DNA from: Zancudomyces culisetae
Lineage: Eukaryota; Kickxellomycota; Harpellomycetes; Harpellales; Legeriomycetaceae
Assembly: GCA_001969505.1 (NCBI GenBank)
Contig: LSSK01000016.1
Span: 1 to 64,000 of the forward strand
Length of the DNA stretch: 64,000 bases
Direction: 5' to 3'
Both the position numbers and the translations under genes were made by a program. Each line of letters begins with the position of its first letter. Position 1 is the stretch's first letter. Positions 56,501 to 64,000 of this stretch are shown here, one piece after another. The notes under the pieces are model-generated. The model ran no database searches. It was not told where the DNA came from and saw only the letters and a list, made by a program, of their open reading frames with translations.

Positions 56501-58327
56501 TCTACGTCTACATTATCTACGTCTACATTATCTACGCCTACATTATCTACGCCTACACTATCTACACTTACACCTTCATCTACACTTACATCATCTACAC
56601 CCACACCTTCATCCACAATCACATCTACAACCACACCTTCATCCACAATCACGTCTACAACCACACCTTCATCCACAACCACATCTACAACCACACCTTC
56701 ATCCACAATCACATCTACACTTACACCTTCATCTACACTTACATCATCTACACCCACACCTTCATCCACAATCACATCTACAACCACACCTTCATCCACA
56801 ATCACGTCTACAACCACACCTTCATCCACAACCACATCTACAACCACACCTTCATCCACAATCACATCTACACTTACACCTTCATCTACACTTACATCAT
56901 CTACACCCACACCTTCATCCACAATCACATCTACAACCACACCTTCATCCACAATCACGTCTACAACCACACCTTCATCCACAACCACATCTACAACCAC
57001 ACCTTCATCCACAATCACATCTACACTTACACCTTCATCTACACTTACATCATCTACACCCACACCTTCATCCACAATCACATCTACAACCACACCTTCA
57101 TCCACAATCACGTCTACAACCACACCTTCATCCACAACCACATCTACAACCACACCTTCATCCACAATCACACCTTCATCCACAATCACATCTACAACCA
57201 CACCTTCATCCACAATCACATCTACACCCACACCTTCATCCACAATCACATCTACACCCACACCTTCATCCACAATCACATCTACACCCACACCTTCATC
57301 CACAACCACATCTACAACCACACCTTCATCCACAATCACATCTACACTTACACCTTCATCTACACTTACATCATCTACACCCACACCTTCATCCACAATC
57401 ACATCTACAACCACACCTTCATCCACAATCACGTCTACAACCACACCTTCATCCACAACCACATCTACAACCACATCTACATTCCCCACCTCAGTAGTGG
57501 CGTTTGAAGTACCATCAAGTGCATCTACATTCATGACACTCCCACCAGTACCGACTTCCGTTAACTTCAGTGCTTTAACACACGTTACCAGTACTGAAGT
57601 GTGGATTGACACCAGTGTGTTGTCGTCGATTTCTCAGGAAACCAACACTACAGTTGATGTAGCCAGTTTGGTTCCCCCTATTCTGAATACTGAATACAAC
57701 CCATGTAACGGCGTATGTCTTCAACTTACGCTAAGAATCAAAGTTCCATTTGTCAACTTCTTGAAGGGAAATAGCAATATATATGCTCAACAACTATTCC
57801 GTTTTCTTCCAAATGATATTTCACATGCATTGGACCTTGCTGATTCCAGCAGAGTCAACATTGCCAGTATTTCTGGTTTGTCTTCACCATCTTTAGACAA
57901 GAGAGTGCTCATCTTAAACAAACGTGATGACTTGGATCCAAATGCATCTTTGAATTCTATATCATATATCAACTTGGAAATTAAACCTGACACAAGTCTT
58001 TACAATCCTCTACTGGAGTTGAAAAAAATCGAAAAATCACTCAATGCGCTTTTACAAAACCCAGAAAGCCGACTGTACACAGAAACCGAGTGGACCAGAC
58101 TCCTCGACCCATCATTTTCCCAACCTGTAGATAACCCAGCCTTAAAGGTAGTGGTTGATCATTCAGATCCAATTCCCAACGATATATCTACTTTGGTTTC
58201 ACCACATACAGGAAATACTAGCATTCTGGCAATGAGTCTGGGTCTGTTGTTTTCACTTCTCTCATACTCTGCTATAACTGTTTTATGGATGAAAAAGAGG
58301 ATGAACAAGCTCTATTTTACTTTCTAG
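53552..58327 (+). CDS. Signalling-mucin-like transmembrane surface protein
   Basis: The single frame has 1591 residues. A signal peptide covers about 1-26. The ectodomain is almost entirely Ser/Thr-rich and must be heavily O-glycosylated. It contains a first repeat block (core ADSKFDFITTITVE, six copies, about 550-820), a second block of TPSSTITSTT-type units (about 980-1310), then a non-repetitive domain (about 1383-1475: CLQLTLRIKVPFVNFL ... QLFRFLPNDISHALDLAD ... YINLEIKP) shaped like a SEA or Msb2/Hkr1 juxtamembrane domain. A single membrane helix (about 1557-1579) and a short basic tail (KKRMNKLYFTF) end the protein. Dibasic KR sites near residues 1452 and 1458 might be Kex2 targets. Msb2/Hkr1-type mucins sense osmotic or nutrient stress. 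The assignment rests on architecture; the very short tail differs from Msb2. An adhesin is the alternative. Confidence 0.85.
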   Translation: MKTKKQIYILIYTTLCIFATYSVSSVYITQNDIRSYDETNINAKNKGYKGLNKRVLIDTSTKSVKPTLTLGENIFNRELTDFLSSSTVDTDRNTEKNAPNTLLASGSERSVVNAATDFLSDPPLTPSKVITTPESLSRTSVRTEFTNQQPLVANEVPETLRDLPPFFPTLGPPISEFLTSNSAIQSSTILTVTASLDPDKNVLSTFSSTVAESSHSEFTDSQAEESKQSEGVEKPAASEKPIVQQSNIPTLTKSLDTDTDMFSTFSGTVAEETLESSTMETVQTIWTSSDSSLTTNQDQLLVTSTESLKDVDASPTSFSEQQTSAQNQELSNTSQSTEQSTEQSTEQADKESSSTSTFSTKIKTTTLESLVSVIHTSGLGTTSVWRLPTTTLELTSMSDLETIPILSSTQDTDSTFSPTISSDNTLTFSKSDQQEIIISFSDPTWDSTLNPTSDQQTPSSINVSSSVLQSSTAFTTHSESISSSAENIKTTKTSVTSLPLSTSEYVSTPLELSSIITPSSFDETNTTSTHSSFRESLSMFESTTQEQSITPTTADSKFDFITTITVESSSLLISSAPESVTTTTNADSKFDFITTITVEPSSVIISSTPESVTTIFSTSESTTEEEDTTSTNADSKFDFITTITVEPSSVITSSTPESVTSLSTFESTTEEEDTTTTNADSKFDFITTITVEPSSVITSSTPESVTTIFSTSESTTEEEDTTTTNADSKLDFITTITVEPSSVIISSTPESVTSLSTFESTTEEEDTTTSATVDFSSFITSSTPESVISLSTSESSTPESVTTTTTADSKFDFITTITVESSSILISSAPEITSESVTQETNETTLTSPSITETSTRLTNTSTSTHVLSPSTEVGTMITTKPTTSLLLDSTTNPSTKVSSTTEVISSTPSTSLFSIVNTTQVLSTDTISTSTMTSTSEYNKSSSTSFLLSISSISLGTLSTENTSLSASTSQSEPTLTSTPTLSTSTLSTSTLSTPTLSTPTLSTLTPSSTLTSSTPTPSSTITSTTTPSSTITSTTTPSSTTTSTTTPSSTITSTLTPSSTLTSSTPTPSSTITSTTTPSSTITSTTTPSSTTTSTTTPSSTITSTLTPSSTLTSSTPTPSSTITSTTTPSSTITSTTTPSSTTTSTTTPSSTITSTLTPSSTLTSSTPTPSSTITSTTTPSSTITSTTTPSSTTTSTTTPSSTITPSSTITSTTTPSSTITSTPTPSSTITSTPTPSSTITSTPTPSSTTTSTTTPSSTITSTLTPSSTLTSSTPTPSSTITSTTTPSSTITSTTTPSSTTTSTTTSTFPTSVVAFEVPSSASTFMTLPPVPTSVNFSALTHVTSTEVWIDTSVLSSISQETNTTVDVASLVPPILNTEYNPCNGVCLQLTLRIKVPFVNFLKGNSNIYAQQLFRFLPNDISHALDLADSSRVNIASISGLSSPSLDKRVLILNKRDDLDPNASLNSISYINLEIKPDTSLYNPLLELKKIEKSLNALLQNPESRLYTETEWTRLLDPSFSQPVDNPALKVVVDHSDPIPNDISTLVSPHTGNTSILAMSLGLLFSLLSYSAITVLWMKKRMNKLYFTF
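55211..56015 (+). repeat. Coding repeat, six copies, 96-243 bp apart
   Basis: The core gcagatagtaaatt recurs at 55211, 55307, 55448, 55586, 55727 and 55970. Full units of 138-141 bp encode about 46 residues with ADSKFDFITTITVEPSS and ESTTEEEDTT segments. Copies are close at DNA level but not identical. Confidence 0.9.
56570..57475 (+). repeat. 153-bp higher-order repeat of 30-bp minisatellite units
   Basis: Units starting at 56570, 56723, 56876 and 57029 are spaced exactly 153 bp and are essentially identical. Each is built of five TPSST-type subunits of about 30 bp. A rearranged stretch follows and a further unit starts at 57350. The frame is kept throughout. Confidence 0.95.
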
Positions 58328-59792
58328 GGCTAATTTTGAATCTGTAGGTTAATGTCCACATTCCATATAGGCGAATGCGGATTTGTAACTGCATATGTAT
58401 TTTTTTCAATCTCTCATTCCTCTCCACTCCCTCACTCCTTCACTCCCTCTCCCAACTTTTTCTGCATTTATTATCCCCACGTTTCAAAATACCATTATTC
58501 CCTCAGTGTCATTAACCAGAAACTTACTTTTTTTTAAAAAAAAAGGTATTTGATGTACGCCTTATGTGCATTCTATTTTATAACGTGCCACATTTTAGGT
58601 CAGTCGCAGGTCGATTTTATCATAAAATGAACAAAATGGCAAGAGCTGGCTCATACCTAACAAAAGTTAGCTGGTTATTATTTTTTTAAACTTATTTCTC
58701 TTTTTTACTTGGACATGTTTTTCTTCCACTTTTACTTGCAACAACTTCCGCACAATAAACAAAAGATTTGAATATCACTACACCCTGTTCCCAGTTGGTG
58801 ATCTTTTAAACTTGGCGCGAAAACTTTTACTACATGTTTTTTGTTTGATCCTAGTAAACAGCCGACCCAAGAGTATTGATAGCAATGTAAGTCTTCCGCT
58901 TAGCGTTGACTTGACGTAATAATATCACGGCATCTGGTAGTATAAATGTTGCCAAAGTATAGTGTACTTCACCATAGCATGATCGAATGTGCTGTAGCTA
59001 CAAAGTGCGCGAGTGTAGAGCTTGAGTATTTTACATTTTCGATAACAAAACAATAGATAGAATGTTCTGTTCTCAAAATAGTTAATATCAGCAGTGTCGG
59101 CGTTTTCTTGTTTTCAAATAAATAGTATTTATTAACATAGTCCTGGTAACAAATGAAAAAGGTATAGCATAAAGAGGAGGGTAGAGCAGGGTAGAGCAGG
59201 AGGAAGAAATAAACAAATAAACGATGCTACCATTAGCTACTACATCTTTGTCACCACATGGTTGTATCGCTGTGTTGTTATCATATACATATGTAAACAA
59301 TGTTTTAAATGATAGAGTTGCCATAACCGTAACTGATGAGTAGCATTTTAGTATAAATGAACACAAAGTGCTTGACAAAACCGAATAAAACTAGTCGCAT
59401 GATTCATCCAAAAAAATTGCATTGTGTAAAGCTTTTAGCAAGAAAAAAAAACTTTTTCTGTTGGTGCTAGTTACTACCTGACTACTAGTTACCTAAAAAA
59501 CCTCTCCTTACCCTTCTCTCATGTCATACAGAGATGATTTATTCTATAACAGGTTTTTATTCACTTTTCTTCTCATCCTCCAAGATTTGTACTAAAAATA
59601 GCAAGCTCACCTTGTTCAGAACTTTTCATTAAGCAGTTCGTATAGAGTTCGAAATATATGAACCAATTTTCATCAAAAAAAATATAGAAAAATTCTTTTA
59701 CCAGGCTATTCTCATTAAAATATTTAAAAGCAGCGGCTTAAAAGTGAAGCCCAGTGTAAGTGCGAGGAAGCCATAATACAAAAAAATTCAAT
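58328..59792. other. Intergenic between mucin-like and EFM3 genes
   Basis: AT-rich sequence with poly-T and poly-A runs. The two 61-96 codon frames show nothing recognisable. The right end is the EFM3 promoter region. Confidence 0.55.
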
Positions 59793-61545
59793 ATGATCGA
59801 TCTAAGAAGCACTTATTCGATCTGTCAAAGTTGCTTCAAGAGCAGCTATCTAGAACACTTTAGGATTTTTGAATTGATCCAAAGACAATTTTGGCAGAGA
59901 GTTCCTTCTAGGTTGATTAAATGGAATTTAGACGATGGACACAATGAAGACGAATCCGACGATAGCGAGAATAGTGTCGGTAAAAACTTATGTTGTGAGG
60001 AACTTCAACGATCTATACTACAAGGGATAATTTTCCATCCTGTTACTGAAAAGTATAGTCCGTCTAACAAATACATTGTTCAGTTTTTAAAGGCATATAT
60101 TGACAAAATTGAAACAGCAGAAGAGGTATGTAAAATAACTCTGTTAAAAAATATAAATTCGATGGCGATTTCTGTGGCATTGTTTATGAATATGTTGAAT
60201 ATTTTTTATATCTGATTTCCAAAGCACTAAAAAAAATTATCACAAATAGAGTGTTGTTGATGAGTTAATAGAATTCTGTGTTTCGCTAATGGCTACATTG
60301 TAAGAACCGAAGTTAAAGATATTTTTTTAATAAAAAAAAACGATTAAATGCGAAATGGCAGTGGATATAAAGCTGAAAGTTAGGAAAAAATGGTGAAATA
60401 TCTGTATGTAATGATGATTTGTATATATAGGGATACCAAAGAGGAGTTTTCAAGTGGTGTTTGTTTCCAAACCTATGTTGTTGGTGATAGAGAGGACCAA
60501 AGAATAACGCTAAAAACTAATGTAAATCTTATATCCAAAGGTAATAATCTCATGGTTTTGATTTTTTTTTTCTAGAGATAATCTATAGAGACATAAAAGT
60601 TGCTAATATATTTCCAGAGTTTTATGTATACAAGACTAACTTGGACAAATAAATATTTAAACAACTCTGTACTAGGCACAACTGGGCTAAGACCATGGTA
60701 AGTTTCAAAAGAGTATACCAAACCAAAATTTGTTGTTAATAGTGATATTCTTGCTACACCTTTCAAAAATACGGTTGCCACTGATATTATTGTCATTGGT
60801 TTTCTTGTGATAGTTTTAACATGGTTTCAGCTAGTTAACTAAATCTCTGTACTTACTCAATATAGGAAAGCAAGGTAACCAGAATTCGAACATATACGTA
60901 TTACTGTTATTAGCAATATATAATTTAGATAGTGAAAAGTTTCCAACATGATCAAAATTTCCAAATAGCATGATAATGACAGACTTTGTACTAAAAACCA
61001 AAGAAATCGTGCAAAATAAGAGGGTGCTAGAGCTTGGATCAGGTGTCGGACTGCTAGGCCTGGTATGCGGATTTGCAGGGGCAAAGGAAGTATTATTAAC
61101 AGATACAAATAAGGATGTATTAGAAGTATTGCGTGAAAATGCTCTTATAAACAAAAACACGCTGGGTTATGAGCCTGAAGTGGATGAGTTGGACTGGGAC
61201 GCAGTTGGAGACGAGATTATCGAACGAGAATTTGATGTAATAGTTGGGACTGACTTGGTTTACGATCCTTCAATAATACCAATTCTCGTAAAGGCAATAG
61301 AAAAGTTAGTTGTAAATAAGAATCAGATGGTATATTTGGCAAGCACTGTAAGATCACCAGATACTTTTAATTTGTTTACCAAATTGATAAGCAGCAGTAA
61401 AACGTTGGTGGGTAGTCACATGGATATTTCCGACATCAAAAGGCAGTTTATTTATCAAAACTACGAAGATAACAATAGTGGTTCGGCTTGTAAACTAAGT
61501 ATTATAGCTTTAAAGCAACTTGGTGAGAAGAAGTACATGCAGTAG
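59793..61545 (+). CDS. EFM3: Protein-lysine methyltransferase of eEF2 (EEF2KMT/FAM86 family), six exons
   Basis: CDS = 59793-60125, 60250-60299, 60431-60540, 60676-60697, 60866-60874, 60969-61545; 366 residues. The N-terminal FAM86 region is seen in FELIQRQFWQRVPS and ILQGIIFHPVTEKYSPSNKY, then DELIEFCVSLMAT. The 22-nt exon encodes GTTGLRPW and the 9-nt exon adds KA; with them the spacing from the conserved Trp to VLELGSG is 22 residues, as in human EEF2KMT. SAM-binding motif I is VLELGSGVGL (194-203), followed by LLTDTNKDVLE, ELDWDAVGD and DVIVGTDLVYDP (motif post-II). The family trimethylates a conserved lysine of elongation factor 2. The length is close to that of baker's yeast Efm3. Introns are GT-AG with 5' sites GTATGT, GTAAGA, GTAATA, GTAAGT and GTAACC. 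Confidence 0.9.
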
Positions 61546-61931
61546 CACGATTCAATCAGTAACTTGCAATATATGCCAGGGGGTGAAACTGGTGGTTGGC
61601 CTTGTTTTGTCTCATGCATATTTCATTTATCTTCACCTAGCATTATGGTTGCTCAATACATTTGTGTGGAAAATAGACTGAAATATTCTAAATAATTCGT
61701 CTTTTCGCACCTTTTACTGGCTACAAAATTTTTTGTGCATATACAGTTTCATAACTGTAAATAGTTGGTGTTCTTTCCATTTTTCCCCCCGATAGTTGAA
61801 TTGTTTGAATCAATTTGTACAATAGTTCAAATAAAACACCAATCTGAAAATATCGTTGCAAAGATTCCGTTAATACAAACAATTTTTTTTAGTACAAAAG
61901 TGGGAGTGCTCCAAAGCAGATACTGTAGCAA
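61546..61931. other. Convergent 3' flank of EFM3 and dymeclin-like gene
   Basis: These 386 bp lie between two stop codons of convergent genes. AT-rich with poly-T runs that suit 3'-end signals for both strands. No gene seen. Confidence 0.6.
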
Positions 61932-64000
61932 TCATTCCAAAAGGCTGAGAATAAAAGCAAACGAATCGCTATGTACAAAAAAACGAAGGCCGAGGTCAAC
62001 CGTTTCAAATTGAAAGTTTCTATTACAACTAACCACCTTCCAATTCCTGCAAGCGACGCTCAACAGAGGTATGATAAATTCAGGGGAATGCAGAACTGCA
62101 TTGGAACCATCGGATTTATGAGCAGAAAGAGCCATAGATAGCTCTATGGAGACAAAACTGATGATTTCGTTTAGATTTTCTAGTACTTTTTTAATATCCA
62201 AACGGTCGCATTCCATTATGCCTGTTTTATTACCAGAATGCAGTCTTTGGTTGTGAAACCAAACTATGGGTAGGTTCTCAATTAAAAACTTGTGTGTGTC
62301 ATGCAGTTCTTTGCTTCTTCTAACCATTTCATATATTAAATATACATTTTTTGTGGGCTTGTTATTTGCGAGGTACAGCAGCGCGTAAGAAAGAGTGTAG
62401 AACAAATCATAATACACCAGAAACTCTTCATCAACACCGCTGTTGGTTTCTAGGATATTTGCATCATCACCATCATCAGAATAGTCCTCCTCTTCTTCTT
62501 CATTAGTACTACCACTATTATTATCATTATTATTGTTGTTGTTATTGTTGTTGTTGTTATTGTTGTTGTTTTTATTACTATGATCATCAGGACCACCAGA
62601 ATTGGAGTTGAGATTGGAGTTGGGGTTGGGACTAAGGCTGGGGTTAAAATTATCCTCAAAATCCTTTAAGTTAGATGTAATATGATGTTCTTTCTCAGTA
62701 GCTGCGATATGCTCCGTCGAGCAGCTATTGTCAGTGGGAGGATCATCGGCAGTGGGGATTTTGCTCTGTGACAATTTATAAAATTCTGAATTTTTTACAA
62801 GTTTGAACATGCGTCTTGATACCATTTCGTAAAACTTGAAGATTTTTTCCACAACATTCACCGAAATGTTTTCACTATTAATCATACATGTTAAGAGACA
62901 AAATAGTGTCATCTGATGCAATAAAGAGTCTCTGATGTAAACCAGGTTTTTGTGGAGTATATCAATCAACTCCCCCATTATTGCCGAACCTAATGGTATT
63001 TGTCTCCCGGGCCTTCCAGACATCCATGACAAACTGTATATGTTTTCATTCTGAATTTCATCAATAGACGTGTGATCATTTATGAGAATTGTGAGAATAG
63101 ATAAATGTGTGTATAGCAACACCATTTTGTCCCCGGATTTAGTAACATTCTCCATGACCTCCTCAGCATTGCCGCCCAACGGATATGGTAAACTTAGGCT
63201 TTTCGATATACGGTCTGATGTTGAACCTGTAACTACAGCCTCCGCAGCGACAATTCTAGCCAGGTTGATAGAACCACTCGAGGAAACATTGGGTGAAGCG
63301 AAACTTTTCTCAGTTACACTCAATGATCTTATTTTTTCGGTGGCTGGTGTTAGCTGCAAATCAACGTGCTCTTCAGGTTTAAAGTCAAAGTACTCGTTCA
63401 CGTAATGCTTAATGTGCTTAAGTAGATTTAAAACCATTGCACTATTATTTCTGTTTTGAGCAACAAAAGAATCCTGAAATACACGATTGTGTACTAAAAA
63501 TATCAAACTCAGCAGAACGTAGTATTTATCATGTAGGTTTTCACCCAGTCCTGTGATGACGTAAGAAAATGATAACTGTTTGGAATCAAGCGTATCTTTA
63601 AATGCTTCATAAAAGGGGTTTTCATGAACTTTTACAGATCCAAGTAGCAGTGTTATTAGTTTAGTTGACTTTTGACCAAGCTTTTCATAGTTAAAAAAAT
63701 ATTTTTGAGATGTTCCCCATAGATACTGCACATATGCCCCATATAGTTTGTTGGAAATAGTTTCTGCAGTTACCTGCCGAATAAATGCATGTCCCAGTAG
63801 GTTTCTTATTAGTTGTGTTGCGATATTTGTTTCTGCAGTTTTATCTTTATGGTTTGGCATATTGAGATCGTTTATGTTTTTTTTGCCTACATTGACAATA
63901 ACTTTGGACAGCAAAATTCTTTTATTATTTTTGGTTGAAGTTATGAGGTGTTCTTCACAAGACAGTAAAAATGTGATCAATTCAATCATCTCACATAGGA
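61932..64000 (-). CDS. Dymeclin-family protein, N terminus outside window
   Basis: The frame ends at 61932 and is still open at the right edge (in-frame CTATGTGAG precedes the ATG at 63989), so the 5' part is missing; 685 residues are visible from that ATG. It matches dymeclin (DYM) in order: MIELITFLLSCEEHLI (animal EAISTMVVFLS), NPFYEAFKDTLDSKQLSFSY, YYVLLSLIFLVHNRVF, YTHLSILTILINDHTS, LLHQMTLFCLLTCMINS and the late LSYALLYLANN region. It is a helical-repeat protein. Animal dymeclin is a Golgi-associated, N-myristoylated protein in secretory traffic; the myristoylation site would lie upstream. A poly-Asn/acidic insert (62440-62640) is a local oddity. The C terminus (PEFIIPLL, then about 35 residues) is less conserved. 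Confidence 0.85.
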   Translation of the reverse strand, partial: LCEMIELITFLLSCEEHLITSTKNNKRILLSKVIVNVGKKNINDLNMPNHKDKTAETNIATQLIRNLLGHAFIRQVTAETISNKLYGAYVQYLWGTSQKYFFNYEKLGQKSTKLITLLLGSVKVHENPFYEAFKDTLDSKQLSFSYVITGLGENLHDKYYVLLSLIFLVHNRVFQDSFVAQNRNNSAMVLNLLKHIKHYVNEYFDFKPEEHVDLQLTPATEKIRSLSVTEKSFASPNVSSSGSINLARIVAAEAVVTGSTSDRISKSLSLPYPLGGNAEEVMENVTKSGDKMVLLYTHLSILTILINDHTSIDEIQNENIYSLSWMSGRPGRQIPLGSAIMGELIDILHKNLVYIRDSLLHQMTLFCLLTCMINSENISVNVVEKIFKFYEMVSRRMFKLVKNSEFYKLSQSKIPTADDPPTDNSCSTEHIAATEKEHHITSNLKDFEDNFNPSLSPNPNSNLNSNSGGPDDHSNKNNNNNNNNNNNNNNNDNNSGSTNEEEEEDYSDDGDDANILETNSGVDEEFLVYYDLFYTLSYALLYLANNKPTKNVYLIYEMVRRSKELHDTHKFLIENLPIVWFHNQRLHSGNKTGIMECDRLDIKKVLENLNEIISFVSIELSMALSAHKSDGSNAVLHSPEFIIPLLSVACRNWKVVSCNRNFQFETVDLGLRFFVHSDSFAFILSLLE

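Noticed and set aside
55183-57612. Two long minus-strand open frames (374 and 433 codons) of Val/Asp repeats opposite the mucin gene
   Set aside because: They are the antisense of the Thr/Ser repeat arrays; the plus strand has signal peptide, SEA-like domain and membrane helix.
53552-58327. Regularly spaced repeats that could suggest a CRISPR-like array
   Set aside because: They are in-frame coding minisatellites of a eukaryotic surface protein without unique spacers.

Overview
This is a strongly AT-rich window from the nuclear genome of an ascomycete fungus, most likely an early-diverging budding yeast or a close relative. Coding segments are separated by short GT-AG introns (5' sites mostly GTAAGT or GTAAGA, with CTAAC or CTAAT branch sites in several introns). 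CTG falls where Leu or a similar residue is expected in conserved proteins such as RET2, so I see no sign of the CTG-Ser code. Several genes belong to families missing from baker's yeast: FIBP, the Ima1/Samp1 family, RNF121 and dymeclin. I cannot name the species.

Layout. 1-946: a secreted repeat-rich wall-type protein, cut by the left edge. 4851-6796: delta-COP (RET2), four exons, the first being only the ATG. 6931-10442: an FIBP-family gene with large low-complexity inserts. 10729-14843: a four-exon Ima1-like inner nuclear membrane protein. 15576-17984: a fungal_trans-domain protein without a zinc cluster. 17985-24447: a gene-poor stretch holding what looks like a decayed gene, a 171-base assembly gap and a 573-bp segment present on both sides of the gap. 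24448-26241: a divergent cytochrome P450. 26387-27016: an isolated HIRA C-terminal domain. 27413-29506 and 29683-32120: mitochondrial seryl-tRNA synthetase and SDH1, convergent. 35138-35995: eIF3g (TIF35). 36923-39323: an 11-exon RNF121-type RING membrane protein. 39607-43193: an unrecognised 1139-residue Ser/Asn-rich protein in three exons. 44818-45714: an unrecognised membrane protein with a PPxY motif. 49804-51138: a monocarboxylate-transporter-like MFS protein. 53552-58327: a large signalling-mucin-like surface protein with homogenised repeats. 59793-61545: the eEF2 lysine methyltransferase EFM3/EEF2KMT, six exons including 22-nt and 9-nt exons. 61932-64000: a dymeclin-family gene, cut by the right edge.

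Neighbours do not form operons. Functional themes that recur are early secretory traffic (RET2, dymeclin, RNF121-type), translation and its modification (TIF35, EFM3, mitochondrial SerRS), mitochondrial respiration (SDH1) and cell surface (two Thr/Ser-rich proteins). Long intergenic stretches of 1.5 to 4 kb carry only AT-rich sequence and simple repeats, apart from a few coding-like fragments. No tRNA, rRNA, CRISPR or intact mobile element was recognised.
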